Shown: piece after piece, positions 22,001-34,600 of the stretch
Layout: every line of letters starts with the position of its first letter
Numbering within the stretch: position 1 is the first letter of the stretch
NCBI GenBank assembly: GCA_037501455.1
Contig: CM074863.1
Location: 58,199,501-58,263,500 of the forward strand
Source of the DNA: Lantana camara
Taxonomy: Eukaryota; Streptophyta; Magnoliopsida; Lamiales; Verbenaceae
Direction of reading: 5' to 3'
Length of the DNA: 64,000 nucleotides
The notes under the pieces: model-generated
Seen by the model: the letters and a program-made list of their open reading frames with translations, nothing else
Database searches by the model: none
What the model was told of the DNA's origin: nothing
Program-made: the position numbers and the translations under genes

Positions 22001-22168
22001 CCGAACGTGAAGTGACCGGAAAACCCCTAAAAGAGAAAATTGCAAACAAGCCCCTAAACTCTTCAAGAGTTCAAAATAGGGCCACGAAAAATATAAAATC
22101 ACATAATTAAACACATTAAAAGGTTGAAACGTGGCGTACCTCATAAATCGAACGAGCGGGATGTTACA
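19098..22168 (-). repeat. 5' LTR of element C, right piece (LTR start)
   Basis: This is the continuation of the LTR piece 8317-8946 after removing element B; the two pieces together are about 3.7 kb. The minus strand starts TGTAACATCCCGCTCG at 22168. Near 19295 it has the CCCGGCGAG block, and near 19460 the CCTTCCCCGGTT block, both seen at the same place in other LTRs. It contains an unusually GC-rich stretch (20790-21720). I found no clear palindrome cluster of the kind seen in the other LTRs; a short CGGCGC-GT-GCGCCG inverted repeat near 21505 is the closest. The right flank ACAAG (22169-22173) should be the target-site duplication, with its partner off-window. Confidence 0.85.
20790..21720. 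other. GC-rich CCGG/CGCCG block within LTR of element C
   Basis: This block is rich in CCGG, GCCGCC and CCACCGG motifs, unlike the AT-rich LTR around it. Open frames exist on both strands (for example 21015-21350 plus and 21120-21338 minus), but their composition follows the GC bias. I recognise no domain. It could be a captured host fragment or a CpG-rich regulatory stretch. Confidence 0.5.
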
Positions 22169-22566
22169 ACAAGTATAAATTTCAAGCTAAAAGCACTTAT
22201 GGAGAAGCTATAAGCAAATAAGCATGCATTCCCAATTAAGGCAATCAAAATTGTCATTTAAGAAAATGAAATCTTTCAATAGGAGTCAATTAACAGGTAA
22301 GCAACAATTCCGGAAGTCTAAAGCATTTACATAATTAATTCAATTGTACCTAGCATGATTCAATCTAAGCAAAAGCATAAGCGCAAGTGTATTAAAAGAT
22401 GCGAACATGTAATCAAGTAATTCAGAAAATTCATGCCAACTAATCAAAATTGCCAAGTCAAGTAAATGCAATGCACAAATATTCCTATGCCGTACGACCT
22501 AGACCGACACAAGACGACTCAAGAGCCCGGTTTTGAACCTTAAGCTCTGATACCACACAAATAGGG
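22169..22566 (-). mobile_element. Leader fragment of element D (PBS and 5' untranslated part), cut by element C
   Basis: Read on the minus strand this is what follows the LTR end at 22567. It has a PBS at 22544-22555 (TGGTATCAGAGC) and then about 375 bp of non-coding leader up to the insertion point of C. The rest of D's internal region would lie beyond C, outside the window. Confidence 0.8.
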
Positions 22567-25500
22567 TGTAACACCCCGGCGGAGGGCAATCACATCCTAC
22601 CCCGCGCTAAGGTTCTAGCTCGTATATGAAACTGACATCCATATATGCGCCGTTCCCAAAGCAAGCGGTGACGGACAAACAACCTGGCTAGGCGGTACCT
22701 AAACAACTCGACTCAACGCGCCGTAAAGAAGCAACAGACATGCGAAAGCGAGCATAAATTTTTTCAACAAACGTGTAGCATGCAATCGGAATCAATTCAT
22801 TAACGTCAATTAACAAGATCAATCACGCATCACACAGTTCAACGGGTTCAAGAGCATGCAACCTGTCCCGACAAGGAATAATATAAATACGGGTTCCACT
22901 CCCTAGGCACCTGTCTCGAAACAAAATCATAAATACGGGTTCAACTACCTAAGCACCTGTCCCGACAGGATAATATATCCAAATATCATTGGATCATCAC
23001 GATCACAACCTGTACAATTTTCATAAACGGAATTCATACAAGAATGTAACATTTCTAACTATATCATAATGTCCACCAAGGCTAATGAAAGCATTAAACC
23101 ATAACAACATACATAACACCAACTTTAAGTAAATGCAGACTCGACACAACTTGTACGAGCCAAGACTCTACGACACACCGCCTAGCAAGACTCCTGAAGA
23201 CCTACAGACAATACAAAGGTTGAAGAGTCAGTTCAAAATGAACCGGTGAGGATGTACTCTAAGGAATATAATAAAAAGGGGGTACAATGCATGCGATATT
23301 AAAGGTGTTTATGATCCGTTTAACTTTCCAAAATCAATGCAAAGGGGTTTTCAAAACAACGGATCACAAACTAGAAACATAACCGGCTCGGCGAGAATGA
23401 GCCCTCCAACCTTACTTCCCAAACCAAAGAAATCAAACCAATCCATCCATCACACCATTGATGTCGAGGGTGTGCACCCCCGATCATCCATAACATAGAG
23501 AATTTGGTCCATGAAACCTAGCTCTCTCCAAGAAGACTTCAACCCCGAAACCTCCTCGGAGTCTTAGTAATCTTATCCACAGTGGGAACTTTGGATAAGG
23601 ACATCCGTCGGCCCTTGCCTTCCCGGAATATCACTCACCTCCATCCCCGAGCTCAAGTTCGATTTCCCCAAGCAAGCGTCGCTGCAAGGTACATCAATCC
23701 CCATACCACTTTCGTAGCATGGTCCAAAACATCTCGCCACATACGTACATATATATCCTTTTCAAAACCAAAACATTTCGGGTACCTATCCCGTATAACA
23801 AGATTCATACTATAGTTGCAAACCGTTTTCAATAAGCAACGATATAAGTATAATGATCCAAGCTCCCAAAATCCGGCATACTATGCCTATACATATAGTT
23901 TTCAAAACGGGAATTTGAGAACCAAATCATGAAGGCTATACGGTATTGTCCACAGTTTGAAAACATTTTAATAATATAACTCATCACCTTTACCAAGAAC
24001 CTCAAAGGTCGACCACGAGCAACGGACTACTCGGTCGGAGACTCACCACCTAATAAGACAAACGTACTAACAAAGGTGAGACTCGACACAAACCAAGTAA
24101 ACGACGCACGACTTAAGTAACAAGTCACTTATGAGAGTTATGAATGCTTAAGGAGTCATATCATGCACTTAATGAAATGTGAGGATCAATCATGAGCATG
24201 TATAGCATGTCAAGGTCACACATAGCGTAGGAAGTCATACAAGTTCAACTAAATGCATAACTTAGCAAAATGTAACAACTTAAACTTGATCAAGGCAATA
24301 ATATCATATCAAGTGATATGCAAGAAGTTCCACCACATATAATACGGCCACAACTCATTAAAGGTATTATAGAAACAAGAAAAGGACATACAAGAGTCAA
24401 AACAAGCGAAACAAGTCAAGAAAACAAGGCTGGGGAAAATCCACCCCCAAGGATTTTCCTTCACAAAAAATCCACCCTCGCGGATTGTCCAGAAGCTACT
24501 GCCTCAAATCCACCCCCATGGATTTTTACACAGCAAAAATCCACCCTAGTGGATTCTGCCCAGAACTTAAAAAAAACGTGACAGCCACTTCGAACTTGAC
24601 GGGAATGAGTTCTAAACACCCCCAAAACATGAAATTAAGATTCCAAAACCTCAATTAAGCTCATAAAACATTCATACATCATATAAGAACATAATATAAG
24701 CATAAAATCCAAGAATTAAATCATTTAAGCAAGAATTACATATATGCATAAAAGCTTTATAGTTCAAGCATGTTCTTCAATGGTGAATCTCTAATCCTAG
24801 CATGAATTCAACTAAAATTGATTCCAAACCTCATAAAAACTCAAGCATAATCATTCTACAACACCAAGATTGCAAGAAATCAAGTAAATCTTAGACATAC
24901 AAGAATTTCTCAAGAAAGCTTCAAAGGTCATCAATGGTGGATTCTTCAAACAAGCATGAAATCAAGAAATACTTACATCAAATTGTTCCTAACACCATAA
25001 GAATCACATTTCCAACAAGAAATTCAAATTCAATCCAACATACAAGAACCCTAGTTCAAATTCAAGTCAAGAAGCTCAAGAACATAAAACCATGGAAGTA
25101 GCACACAAAGCTTGCCTTGAGAGCTGAAAATAGAAGAGAATAACTTGGTCTTGAGTCTCGAATTCCCAGCTTCAATCTCCACTCTTGCCTCTTGAAGATG
25201 CTTGGAGGTGTTCTTGGTGTTCTTGGAGAAGATGAATAGGCTAGAGAGAGTTTGTGTTTAAATCTTTGTGAAATAACGTAAAATGGCTTGTGGGTGTTAA
25301 AATCTGATTTAGGGATTTGGGTCAGCTATTAGGGTCACGAACCGGGTCAATTAGAGCGGGTCATAAGTGAAATTGGGTCTCAAATTAGGCCAAATTCGGA
25401 ATGGGGTCATAAGTCTTATAAAAAGGTTGACTTTTCGTAAAATGGCCATAACTTCTTCGTCCGAACTCCAAATCGAGTGATTCAAAAACCCACAAACTCG

Positions 25501-25831
25501 TAATCAAATTATCTACTCAATTTTATTAAGTTCTGTCTAGTTCCAAGCTTAGAAAATAAATTTATCATTTAGTCCCTAAATTATACTTTAATGTCCAAAT
25601 AAGCACACAGTTTTGATTAAACACGAAGCATGCCATCGAAGCCAAATGAAAACAATATGAACACATAATTACCATATCAAATAGTCACATAACTCATCTA
25701 AAGTATATATTTCACATAAGTTCAAGCATAACGGTCAATTAAGGCATATTATTCACATAATTCATGCAAAGAAAAGTAAATCATTCACTCTCGTACCAAA
25801 GCATACCTTGATCGAGAAACGGGGCGTCACA
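22567..25831 (-). repeat. LTR D/E, flanked by a pol 3' end on one side and a PBS on the other
   Basis: About 3265 bp, on the minus strand TGTGACGCCCCG...GGGGTGTTACA. On its right is a PPT and the end of pol (3' LTR behaviour). On its left is a PBS and leader (5' LTR behaviour). It has paired CTAGGCGG boxes near 22684 and 23170 and four small inverted repeats at 24435-24555. Splice-like signals on the minus strand include donor GAT|GTAAGT near 24974 and acceptor CTTATTAG near 24050. Confidence 0.88.
24435..24555. repeat. Four small inverted repeats in LTR D/E
   Basis: These are GAAAATCC-(8)-GGATTTTC at 24435-24458; AATCC-(8)-GGATT at 24469-24486; AAATCCA-(CCCCCA)-TGGATTT at 24506-24525; and AATCCA-(CCCTAG)-TGGATT at 24538-24555. 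The ATCC/GGAT core and pyrimidine-rich loop are kept and the outer arm length varies. Confidence 0.92.
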
Positions 25832-28313
25832 ACCTCCCCTCCTTAAAGAAATCTGGTCCCCAGATTTACCATCGAAAAACAACTCAGGATGATATCTTCG
25901 CATCTTCTCTTCCGTCTCCCATGTTGCTTCTACGGACTTAAGATCTTTCCAAAGTACCTTAACCAATGGAATTTGTCGATTCCTTAACTCTTGAACCTTC
26001 CTATCCAAGATCTTTACCGGTTGTTGTTTAAATGTCAAATCTGATTCCAATTGTACCTCTTCAACCTGCATAGTTTCCATCTCATCCCGGAAATACCTTC
26101 TCAATTGTGACACATGAAACACATTATGGATTCCCGTGAGATTCGGAGGCAAATCCAAGCGATAAGCAACTTCCCCGATACGTTCCACAATCTCAAACGG
26201 ACCAATGAATCTCGGATTCAACTTACCACCCTTTCCAATACGTGAGAAACCCTTTCTCGGTGTTGCCTTCAAGAAAACTCGGTCACCCACTTCAAATTTC
26301 AAATCTTTCCTTCTCCGGTCGGCATAACTCTTTTGCCGATCTTGTGTCGCTTTCATGTGTTGCTTAATCCTTTCCTCTTTTTCAAGTGCTCCCTTAATCA
26401 AATCAGGCTCGGTTCCTCGCTCTAAACCATTTTCCTCGGTCCATTTCCATTCCTCAAGATCCCAATAAAGAGGAGACCTACACTTACGACCATACAAAGC
26501 TTCATATGGTGCCATCTTGATCGAAGATTGGTAACTATTATTGTAGGCGAATTCGATCAAAGTCAATTGTTTATCCCACTCAACCAAAAAATCCATTACA
26601 CAAGCCCTTAATAAATCCTCAAGAAACTTAATCACCCGTTCGGATTGTCCATCGGTTTGCGGATGAAATGCGGTACTAAAACTTAACTTCGTACCCCATA
26701 ATCTGTTAAGAACCTTCCACAACTTAGAAGTGAAACGAGGATCTCTATCCGAAATAATGCTAGCGGGTATCCCATGTAGTCTCATAATTTCTTGGTGATG
26801 CAACCCCGCTAATTTCTCCACTTTATCGGTCGATCGAATCGGTAGAAAGTGTGCAGATTTTGTAAAGCGATCTACAATGATCCAAATTCCATCAAATCCC
26901 TTCTTCACTCTCGGAAGCCCGGTCACAAAGTCCATAGTGACTTGTTCCCATTTCCACTCGGGAATCGGTATCGGTTGCAACTTTCCCGCCGGTAATTGAT
27001 GTTCGGCCTTAACTTGTTGACAAACTCGACATCTCTTAACAAAATTAGCCACATCCTTTTTCATTCCATGCCACCAAAAGTACTTCTTGATATCCCGGTA
27101 CATCTTGTTGCCACCCGGATGCATCGTATAGACGGTCCTATGTGCTTCTTCAAGCACTAACCTTTGCAATCCATCCGGTATACATACTCGGCCCTTGTAC
27201 CTAAAGATCCCCAAATCATCAAATCCAAACTTAGACTTCGGATTAGCCTTTGCTCGAATCACTTGTCTTTGAATCCATTCATCCGTTGATTGTGTATCTA
27301 GAATCCTTTGCCTCAAATTCGGCCTTATAGTGATGTTAGCCAACCTTGATTGCGAAACAAGGATCTCGGTTTCACTCTTACCGAAATCAACCTCAAGATT
27401 AGCAATCTTTGCTTTCCGACTCAAGGCATCCGCAACTACATTGGCCTTCCCCGGATGATATTGTATGACACAATCGTAATCTTCCAAGAATTCCATCCAC
27501 CGTCGTTGTCTCATGTTTAATTCCTTCTGTGTGAACAAGTAACGGAGACTCTTGTGGTCGGTAAATACCTCAAACTTAATTCCATAGAGGTAGTGTCGCC
27601 ATTTCCCTAAGGCAAATATCACCGCTGCCAACTCAAGATCATGTGTTGGGTAATTCTGCTCGTGCTCCTTCAATTTCCTCGAAGCATAAGCAATCACCCG
27701 ACCATTTTGCATAAGCACGCATCCCAACCCTTCCTTGGATGCATCGGTGTAAACTGAAAACCCATCCGAACCTTCCGGTAGAGTTAACACCGAAGCCGTT
27801 GTCAATTTCTCCTTAAGCACACGGAAGCTCTCTTCATAAGCTTCATCCCACACAAACTTTGTTTCCTTCTTAGTTAATCGTGTGAGAGGTGCGGCAATCT
27901 TAGAAAAATCCTTGACGAATCGGCGGTAATAACTTGCTAAGCAAAGAAAACTCCTTACTTCCGACACATTCTTCGGTTGGTCCCAAAGAGAAACTGTTTC
28001 TATCTTAGAAGGATCCACTGAAATCCCATCACCGGAAATAATATGTCCCAAAAATGATACCCGATCCATCCAAAATCACATTTGCTAAACTTAGCATACA
28101 ATTTGTGTTTACGTAGCTTCTCAAGTACCAAACGAAGATGTAGAGCATGTTCCTCAACCGACTTAGAGAAAACCAAGATGTCATCAATGAAAATAACAAC
28201 GAACTTGTCCAAGAACTCCTTGAAAACACGGTGCATTAAATCCATAAAAGCTGCGGGTGCGTTGGTAAGTCCGAAGGGCATCACAACGAACTCAAAGTGT
28301 TCGTATCTCGTGT
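25781..28313 (-). pseudogene. Element E pol 3' half: RT (part), RNase H, integrase, chromodomain; one frameshift
   Basis: The reading starts inside RT (NTRY then [13 protein letters not shown] and FIDD), runs to FSKCDF, then shifts frame by one base near 28075 where a run of T has lost one T. After the shift it is open for 762 codons (28069-25781): thumb, RNase H (TDASKEGLG), integrase HHCC and DD35E (TMDF, SDRDPRF, DGQSE), the [18 protein letters not shown] module and a chromodomain-like tail (ATWETEEKM). Unusually, the stop lies about 50 bp inside the LTR, so the last residues are encoded by PPT and LTR sequence. Everything upstream of RT is missing: homology stops at about 28313, where leader sequence of element F begins. 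Confidence 0.88.
25832..25844 (-). promoter_or_regulatory. Polypurine tract of element E
   Basis: The minus strand reads AAGGAGGGGAGGT next to the LTR start TGTGACGCC. It overlaps the 3' end of the pol frame. Confidence 0.85.
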
Positions 28314-28531
28314 TTATTTAGTGTTTGGATGATTGATCCCTTCTCGAGCATCGTGTCATCAGTGTGAGGGAATCTCGACATCTTCTAAAACCACCTGCTT
28401 CCGATCGTAGCCAAAGTAAACCGAACACAAAGCACAACAACGAGTAGAGAACCCCGTCTCCAAACAAACAATTGAGCAATCTAGGTTAAGTCTCTTCTTA
28501 CTTAACCCGATGCTCTGATACCACCTCAGGC
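28314..28531 (-). mobile_element. Leader fragment of element F with PBS
   Basis: The right part (about 28472-28531) matches G's leader next to its LTR (43180-43238), including the PBS at 28512-28523. The left part has no match I recognise, apart from a GAGA-ACCCCG-TCTC hairpin near 28448 like those in element C. It is abruptly joined to E's RT at about 28313, so F's gag-pol and E's 5' half are missing. Confidence 0.75.
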
Positions 28532-29392
28532 TGTAACGCCCCCACCCGTACTGGAACAAGAGGAGAGCGGCGTCTCAACCCCCCGCACTGAAGCACCTCT
28601 CAAGTAATGGTGTGAGCCATCACTCAAGAAATACTCTAGCGAACGGTTGTCTATCTCAGAACTATACATGTATAACGATGTGGCTATGCAGCGGAAAATC
28701 AGAGTATTTTAAAACTTTTCAAAAGTATGTGCGTGATGGCATGTAACAAGCAAGAACATATCGATCGTGTAAGAGAGACTCGACATATCAGAACATGTAA
28801 CATATTCACATATAAATACCGATACAACAGAGTTCAAAATATCGGTAACAGAGTAGCAGAAAGAGTATAACAAAGATAATCAAGTATTCAGAAACATGAA
28901 GTGATGCAGCCATAAAATATATGCAGGACACAAAAGAAAGTAATACTAAGTCCTGACTGAAACAAAAATGACAATCTAGAGCTTCAAGATACCTCTAGAC
29001 TGCGGCTGTAAGACCTGAAACCACGAGGCAAGAAAACGGGAGAGGTATTATTCAAAAGGACTAAGTGAGGGAATACTTAAAAGAAAGTACTGAGTGATAA
29101 AGAATTTGAAGTAAAGTTCATAACTGTTAAATGCAAGGCTTTAAAGCAGAACTTGAAACAAGTTCGATTGATAAAACTCTTTGAATGTGATGCTGTAAAA
29201 GAATGCACGTTTTAAAACATTTTCATGAATGCTATCACACGCGCACACATATGCTGTTGATGGTTCATAGTTCTTTCATAAAACGGGATAAGGGTAAAGT
29301 GAACTTTTCTAGATATGAACCATCCTTTATGAAACAGAATTTTGCCCGCAAGCTAGGCTCCTCCATCCTTACTCCAGAAAAACATGATTTGA

Positions 29393-29547
29393 TAGAGCAT
29401 CAGACCAGGATCAACAATAATTCCACGTATAGTAGAGTATCGGACCAAGATCAACAATAACCCCACATATAGTAGAGCATCGGACTAAGGTCAATAACAA
29501 CTCCACACACAGTAGACTATCGGACCAAGGTCAACAACAACTCTTAC
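29393..29547. repeat. About 44-bp tandem repeat in LTR F
   Basis: About 3.5 units of a degenerate motif containing ATCGGACCAAGGTCAACAA and CACACAGTAGA. The same array is in LTR G at 44121-44270. Confidence 0.85.
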
Positions 29548-30592
29548 CAACGCATACAAACATGCACCATCCTACACCGGTTGTCACTTCGGGTAGCTAG
29601 CCCTAGGCGACCTGTAAACATGTAATGGGAATAGATTTGATGTCCGTTCCCAGACAGATTGTCCTGACTTAACAAACCTCCTATTAAAAGTCGGTGTCAA
29701 TTGTCTAAGTGTGGCGGCCGGTATTGGTGATGTCGTTGGCGTACACCTCCCGAACATCACCTCCACACATAACCGCCGGACCCAAACTGTAAACTGTATG
29801 CTTGCATTTAAGAGTAGCAGTGACCAGAGTACCACTCCAGTATGCTAACTATAACATGTGAAACTGTAACTGTAACATATGATGCTGTCTGTAAAACATA
29901 TGATTCTGTCTGTAAAACATATGAAACTGTACTTTGAAAACATATGCAGATCATGTAACTGTCTTTGAACAAGAATGCAAAACTTTGGAAAACATGTGCT
30001 GTAGATCAAGGTATACTATTAAATTATGAATGATCCTTTCAAAAGAATGTCCCGATAAAAGGGTTAGTTCAAAACGAGGTTTAGCTTTGAATTTCAAAAC
30101 ATATGATACGATAGTATAATCGTGGTTCCAGTTGGAAAACATTTATAACTTCACCTCACCTATAGTAACAAAAGGTAGGTAGACAGATTATGCGGTGCCC
30201 TGGGGATCCCAGTGCTCAACTTTAACTCCTGTAGGTGGTGTACTAGAGTGAGCTTAAGAACTAAGACCCACTACTAACCAAGATGCATATGAAATGCATG
30301 AAACAATGAACAAGGAACATATAAAGAACATGTAACACAAGGGAGTAATACCATTTAAGGTATTCAAGAAAGGTAACACACAAAGGAATACGTTAAAGTG
30401 AGTTACTCACAACGTGAGACTATGATCTTACTATAACCGAGTAAGCTTTAGTCAAATTATGAATCCTATCGTAAACCTTAGGTTAAGAAACAAGTCCACG
30501 AAAGAAAACTCATTTTGAAAACACATTTTAGACCCTGGATATGGAAACCCTAGGTGCAAATGTCTATTAAGAAAGCACAAGTTTTATTTCAC

Positions 30593-30773
30593 TTTTACTA
30601 TTCAAAAGTACTATTCAAGATTACTATTCCGGATTACTATTCATGATTACTATTCATAGGTTACTATTCACATGTCGGGTCAAAGGGTCGGGTCAAACCC
30701 TTACTATACACACACCCACCCACACCCACACCCACACACACACATACACGCACGACATGCACACACACACACA
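30593..30773. repeat. TACTATTC short tandem repeats followed by CA-rich microsatellite in LTR F
   Basis: At least six copies of an ATTACTATTCA-like motif occur at 30593-30672, then the paired GGGTCAAAGGGTCGGGTCAA motif, then a CACACCCACACA run. The equivalent in LTR G is 45342-45520, with a slightly different copy number. Confidence 0.85.
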
Positions 30774-31611
30774 CCCTAATTAAATTATGATCTTGATTAT
30801 AACCTATAGTTTCAAGTTTATGTTAATAATCAAGTGTGATCTAGGTTAAAGGTATAACCTATGCTTAAGAGATCCAATTAAGGCATAAGATCAAGTTATG
30901 AAACACTATTCTATCTTAGGTTATAACATGTGACACTATTAAAGTGTATAACATATGATCAAGGCACTAATCCATTAATCCATATCATTCCATAAGCTCA
31001 ATTTATAATTCAAGACTCATATAACAATGTGACAACATGTCACAACATATATCATATCATATCATATACCTTTAGGCATGTAACATGTAACAATTTAATT
31101 CAATATCAACATGTAACAAGTTGTGACATAATAAATTGTACATCACTATTCCGTTAGCTAGTATGCATGAACATAATTCAAATTCCATAATCATGCATCA
31201 ATTCTCATAATATAACAATCATATCACATGATCATAGCATATACTAGGGCAATTCATAACATATTCAAGCATATACTAAACAAATAAAACATATAAACAA
31301 CTATTCAAACATATCATGAAAACTATATAATAAATGCATAAAATAAAATCCTATATGGCTTAGGGAAGACCCTAAGACCCAACCTAAACATAATATAAAC
31401 ATACCATAACATAAAAACATAAACTAACTAAACATAACATAAAAATAAAGCAACTAACCTAGCAAAGGGGAGGGGAGGCCGACGGCCAAGGGGGAAAGGA
31501 GGTAGAGAGGAGTGCTTGTCAACACAAGACTTTGAGCAAGGATTCTAATGGCATGAGAGCGGTATTTATAGTTGTGAAGAAGCCCCTCACCTTGCAAAGA
31601 AAGATGGCTTA

Positions 31612-34600
31612 TGTAACACCCGAGCGTAAGGTGTCACATCCCCCGCACCGAGACCCGACCCGAATATGAAATGAACGATCCATACCCGAGCTAAATCACG
31701 GCGAACGGGGACAAACACACACTCTATGCTAGGCGGGACTAACCCTTGAACCATAAAATCAGAATTAAACATTTAAAGCGGAAGCAATAAACGAACAAAG
31801 CATATCATATATATACCATGAGCATCCAAGCTCCAAAATATAATTCATATACATCAATGCAAGCCATCACGGCCCAAAGCATGTGTACGCTCCAATATAA
31901 TATCCATATACAATAATGAAAAGTGTGAGATGCAAGTGTAAGACCAAAATACAGAGCTAGAGACGAATGTAAGACCTAGGACTCGTATTCCCGCCTAGCT
32001 CTCTCGACACCTGCACCAAACAGTTGAAAACCAAACGGGTTCAGTCCAAAAGGGACTGGTGGGTATAAAACATTGGCGTAAATATAATATATAACTGAAT
32101 TTAACAATCACATGCAGATTATAATCCCAAGCGAGGTTTTAGAAATGGTTCCCAAGTAGGAAAAATAGAGGAATCATCGGAAGGGATTATAATGATCAAT
32201 TTTACAATAGGTCATTAGTGGCCCGGCGAGTGGGCGTGCATCAACTCCAACCAACACCATGTGTGATTCAACAATCATTCATTCATTAAGTCTTTCATGC
32301 ATATCGTTCTTTTGTGCACAATCAATCGATTCTATTCAATCGGTCATATACACCTTCTTCCTCCGGGTTGGTGGGCGGGCTTGCAAGACCCCGCCACCCA
32401 ATCATTGGCCAAAAGGGGTTACATGACTCCCCAGATGGCACTCAGCTCCCTTTCCCCGCCAATCTTCTAAAGAGGTCCGGTACCGCCGTTCATTAGTGCT
32501 AACTAGTGTGAGGGATCACCGTCAGCCCATGCTTCCTCGGATAGCCACTCACACCAAGAACTCCAGGCCCCAATCAGTGCAATCAATCAATCAATACTCG
32601 CCAAAATATTTGGTAGGGTTCAAGAAATAAGGGTTTTACGTTTGCAATCATTTACTCGATAAAAGACTCAATATATATATATATCGTATCACTTTGGCTT
32701 AAAGCTTTTCACATAGGGAGATATATCGGGTCGTTTTATCTAAGTAGAAGAGAAACCCACCTTGTACTGACAAAATAAGATACGAAAGCCTCAAGGATTG
32801 GCCTCGTCTCCCACGGGATCAAAATCTGTGCAAGAAAGGTAAAGTGAGACTCAAAATGATCAATTAAGACGCTCGGCAATGAAATGATTATGACATGAGC
32901 GTATAAAAGATAAAATTATGTTATGAAATGTTCATGTGCACGATTAAGAAATTTAATTCATATAATCAAGTCATTCCATCATTCATTCACGTTCGTTCAA
33001 ATCATAATTCACATTTTCAATCAACTTAATTCAAGAATTTCAATTAAATCTTAGCACAAAGTAAATCACATATAAAATTAGGAATTCGATAATTACATAC
33101 ATTCAATCACATTTATAATTAGAAAATAAACAAGTAAATACATTCAATTAAATTTAGGAAATTAAATAAAACATGAATTAGATAACAATTAAATTCTAAA
33201 ATTTAAACAAATTAAACTATAATTAATATATATATATATACAATTATTTAAACATAATATTAATATATATATAGATATATACATATATATATACACGTAT
33301 GCATGAATATCATGCATGCAAATTATTAAAATGAGAATTCACAACTTATGCATGCATGTATTAAAATGGAAATTTACAATTGATGCATGCATGCATTCCA
33401 TCAATTAAAATTATATTTCATGCATGAAATGTTATATCTATACATATATATATATATACACGTCCCACTCCATGCATGCAAGTAAAGAAAGGAAACAAAG
33501 TTACAGTTCAAACATTACACAGCAAGTCGAAGACTGGAATTTTTCCAGAAAAACAGGGGTCGCGGCCGCGACCCATTTTCTTCATGAAATGGTAGCGGCC
33601 GCTACCCTTAATTTCCAGCATTTTTCTCCAATTTTCAGAATACGAGGGCAGCGAACTGTACAGTCGCGGGCGCGACCCAATTTACAGGCAACCAAGGTCG
33701 CGGGCGCGACCTGCGCGACAACAACAAAAAAAAGCAGCAGCTATGGCGAAACAGAGCAAAACCAAATCCAATTTTCTCCCAACAAGATCAGTTCAATAAG
33801 GACATGAAATAGACAATAAAACTCAGCAAAAACAAGCCTCAAACACCTCTCAAGCGCAGCCACAAAACTGACGCAGGTAGCTTAGCCGAAAACAGAGCAA
33901 CACAACAACCTTGAATATCTCATTAATGATAGCTCATGAATGCTTCAACTACCAGCTAAAACATTACCATAAATTCCAAGAAGAGATCAAGACAATCATT
34001 TTCATGCTTGGAATCATCCAAAAAGCTCAAGGATTGAAAGAGATCAACTAAACTCAAACGTAAATCTATATATATCCATTTCTGCCCAAAAGCTCACGAA
34101 ATCATGCTCAAATTTAGGGATGAATGAATGAAAATGACTCATAATGGATGTACATAACATAACCAAGCTTACCTTGTGGATTAATGGAGGTTTGGAAGAG
34201 ATTTGAGCTTGAATCTCAAGAGGTTTGCTTGAGCTACGGGATTTCTGGAAAACAGAGGAAAGAGGGCTGAATTTCTCTAAGTAAGAGAGACTATTTTGGT
34301 TGGGGAGGATAATGATCAGCTAGATGGTTGAGTTAGGGTCCCATAGGTTCAAACCATGGTTAATTTGGTCAAGTATGGTAAGAGATATGACTATTTTGGT
34401 GAAATGTGGCAGTTTTGGCGCCGTGTAGGTTTTTCGGTTAGATTTCGGAGGTTCAAATGGGTTGGGGAAAATATGTGGCTAAGTTTACTAAACTCGAATT
34501 TTTGTTGCGAGTTCAGCGAAGTTGACGAAACTCGAATCCGAGTTTCCTAGCTCAAGATATTAAATTCGGAACCAAGGGTGCGCTAAGTGCTCGTTAGCCC

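Larger units (their letters stand above)
28532..31611 (-). repeat. LTR F, truncated by element H
   Basis: It starts TGTAACGCCCCCACCCG and is closely similar to LTR G (43239-46354) along its whole length. At 31611 (just after AAGATGGCTTA) the match stops and LTR H begins, while LTR G continues for another kilobase. H therefore inserted here, and the right part of F was later lost. It contains a 44-bp minisatellite (29393-29547), a TACTATTC repeat (about 30593-30672) and a CA-rich microsatellite (30709-30773). Confidence 0.87.
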
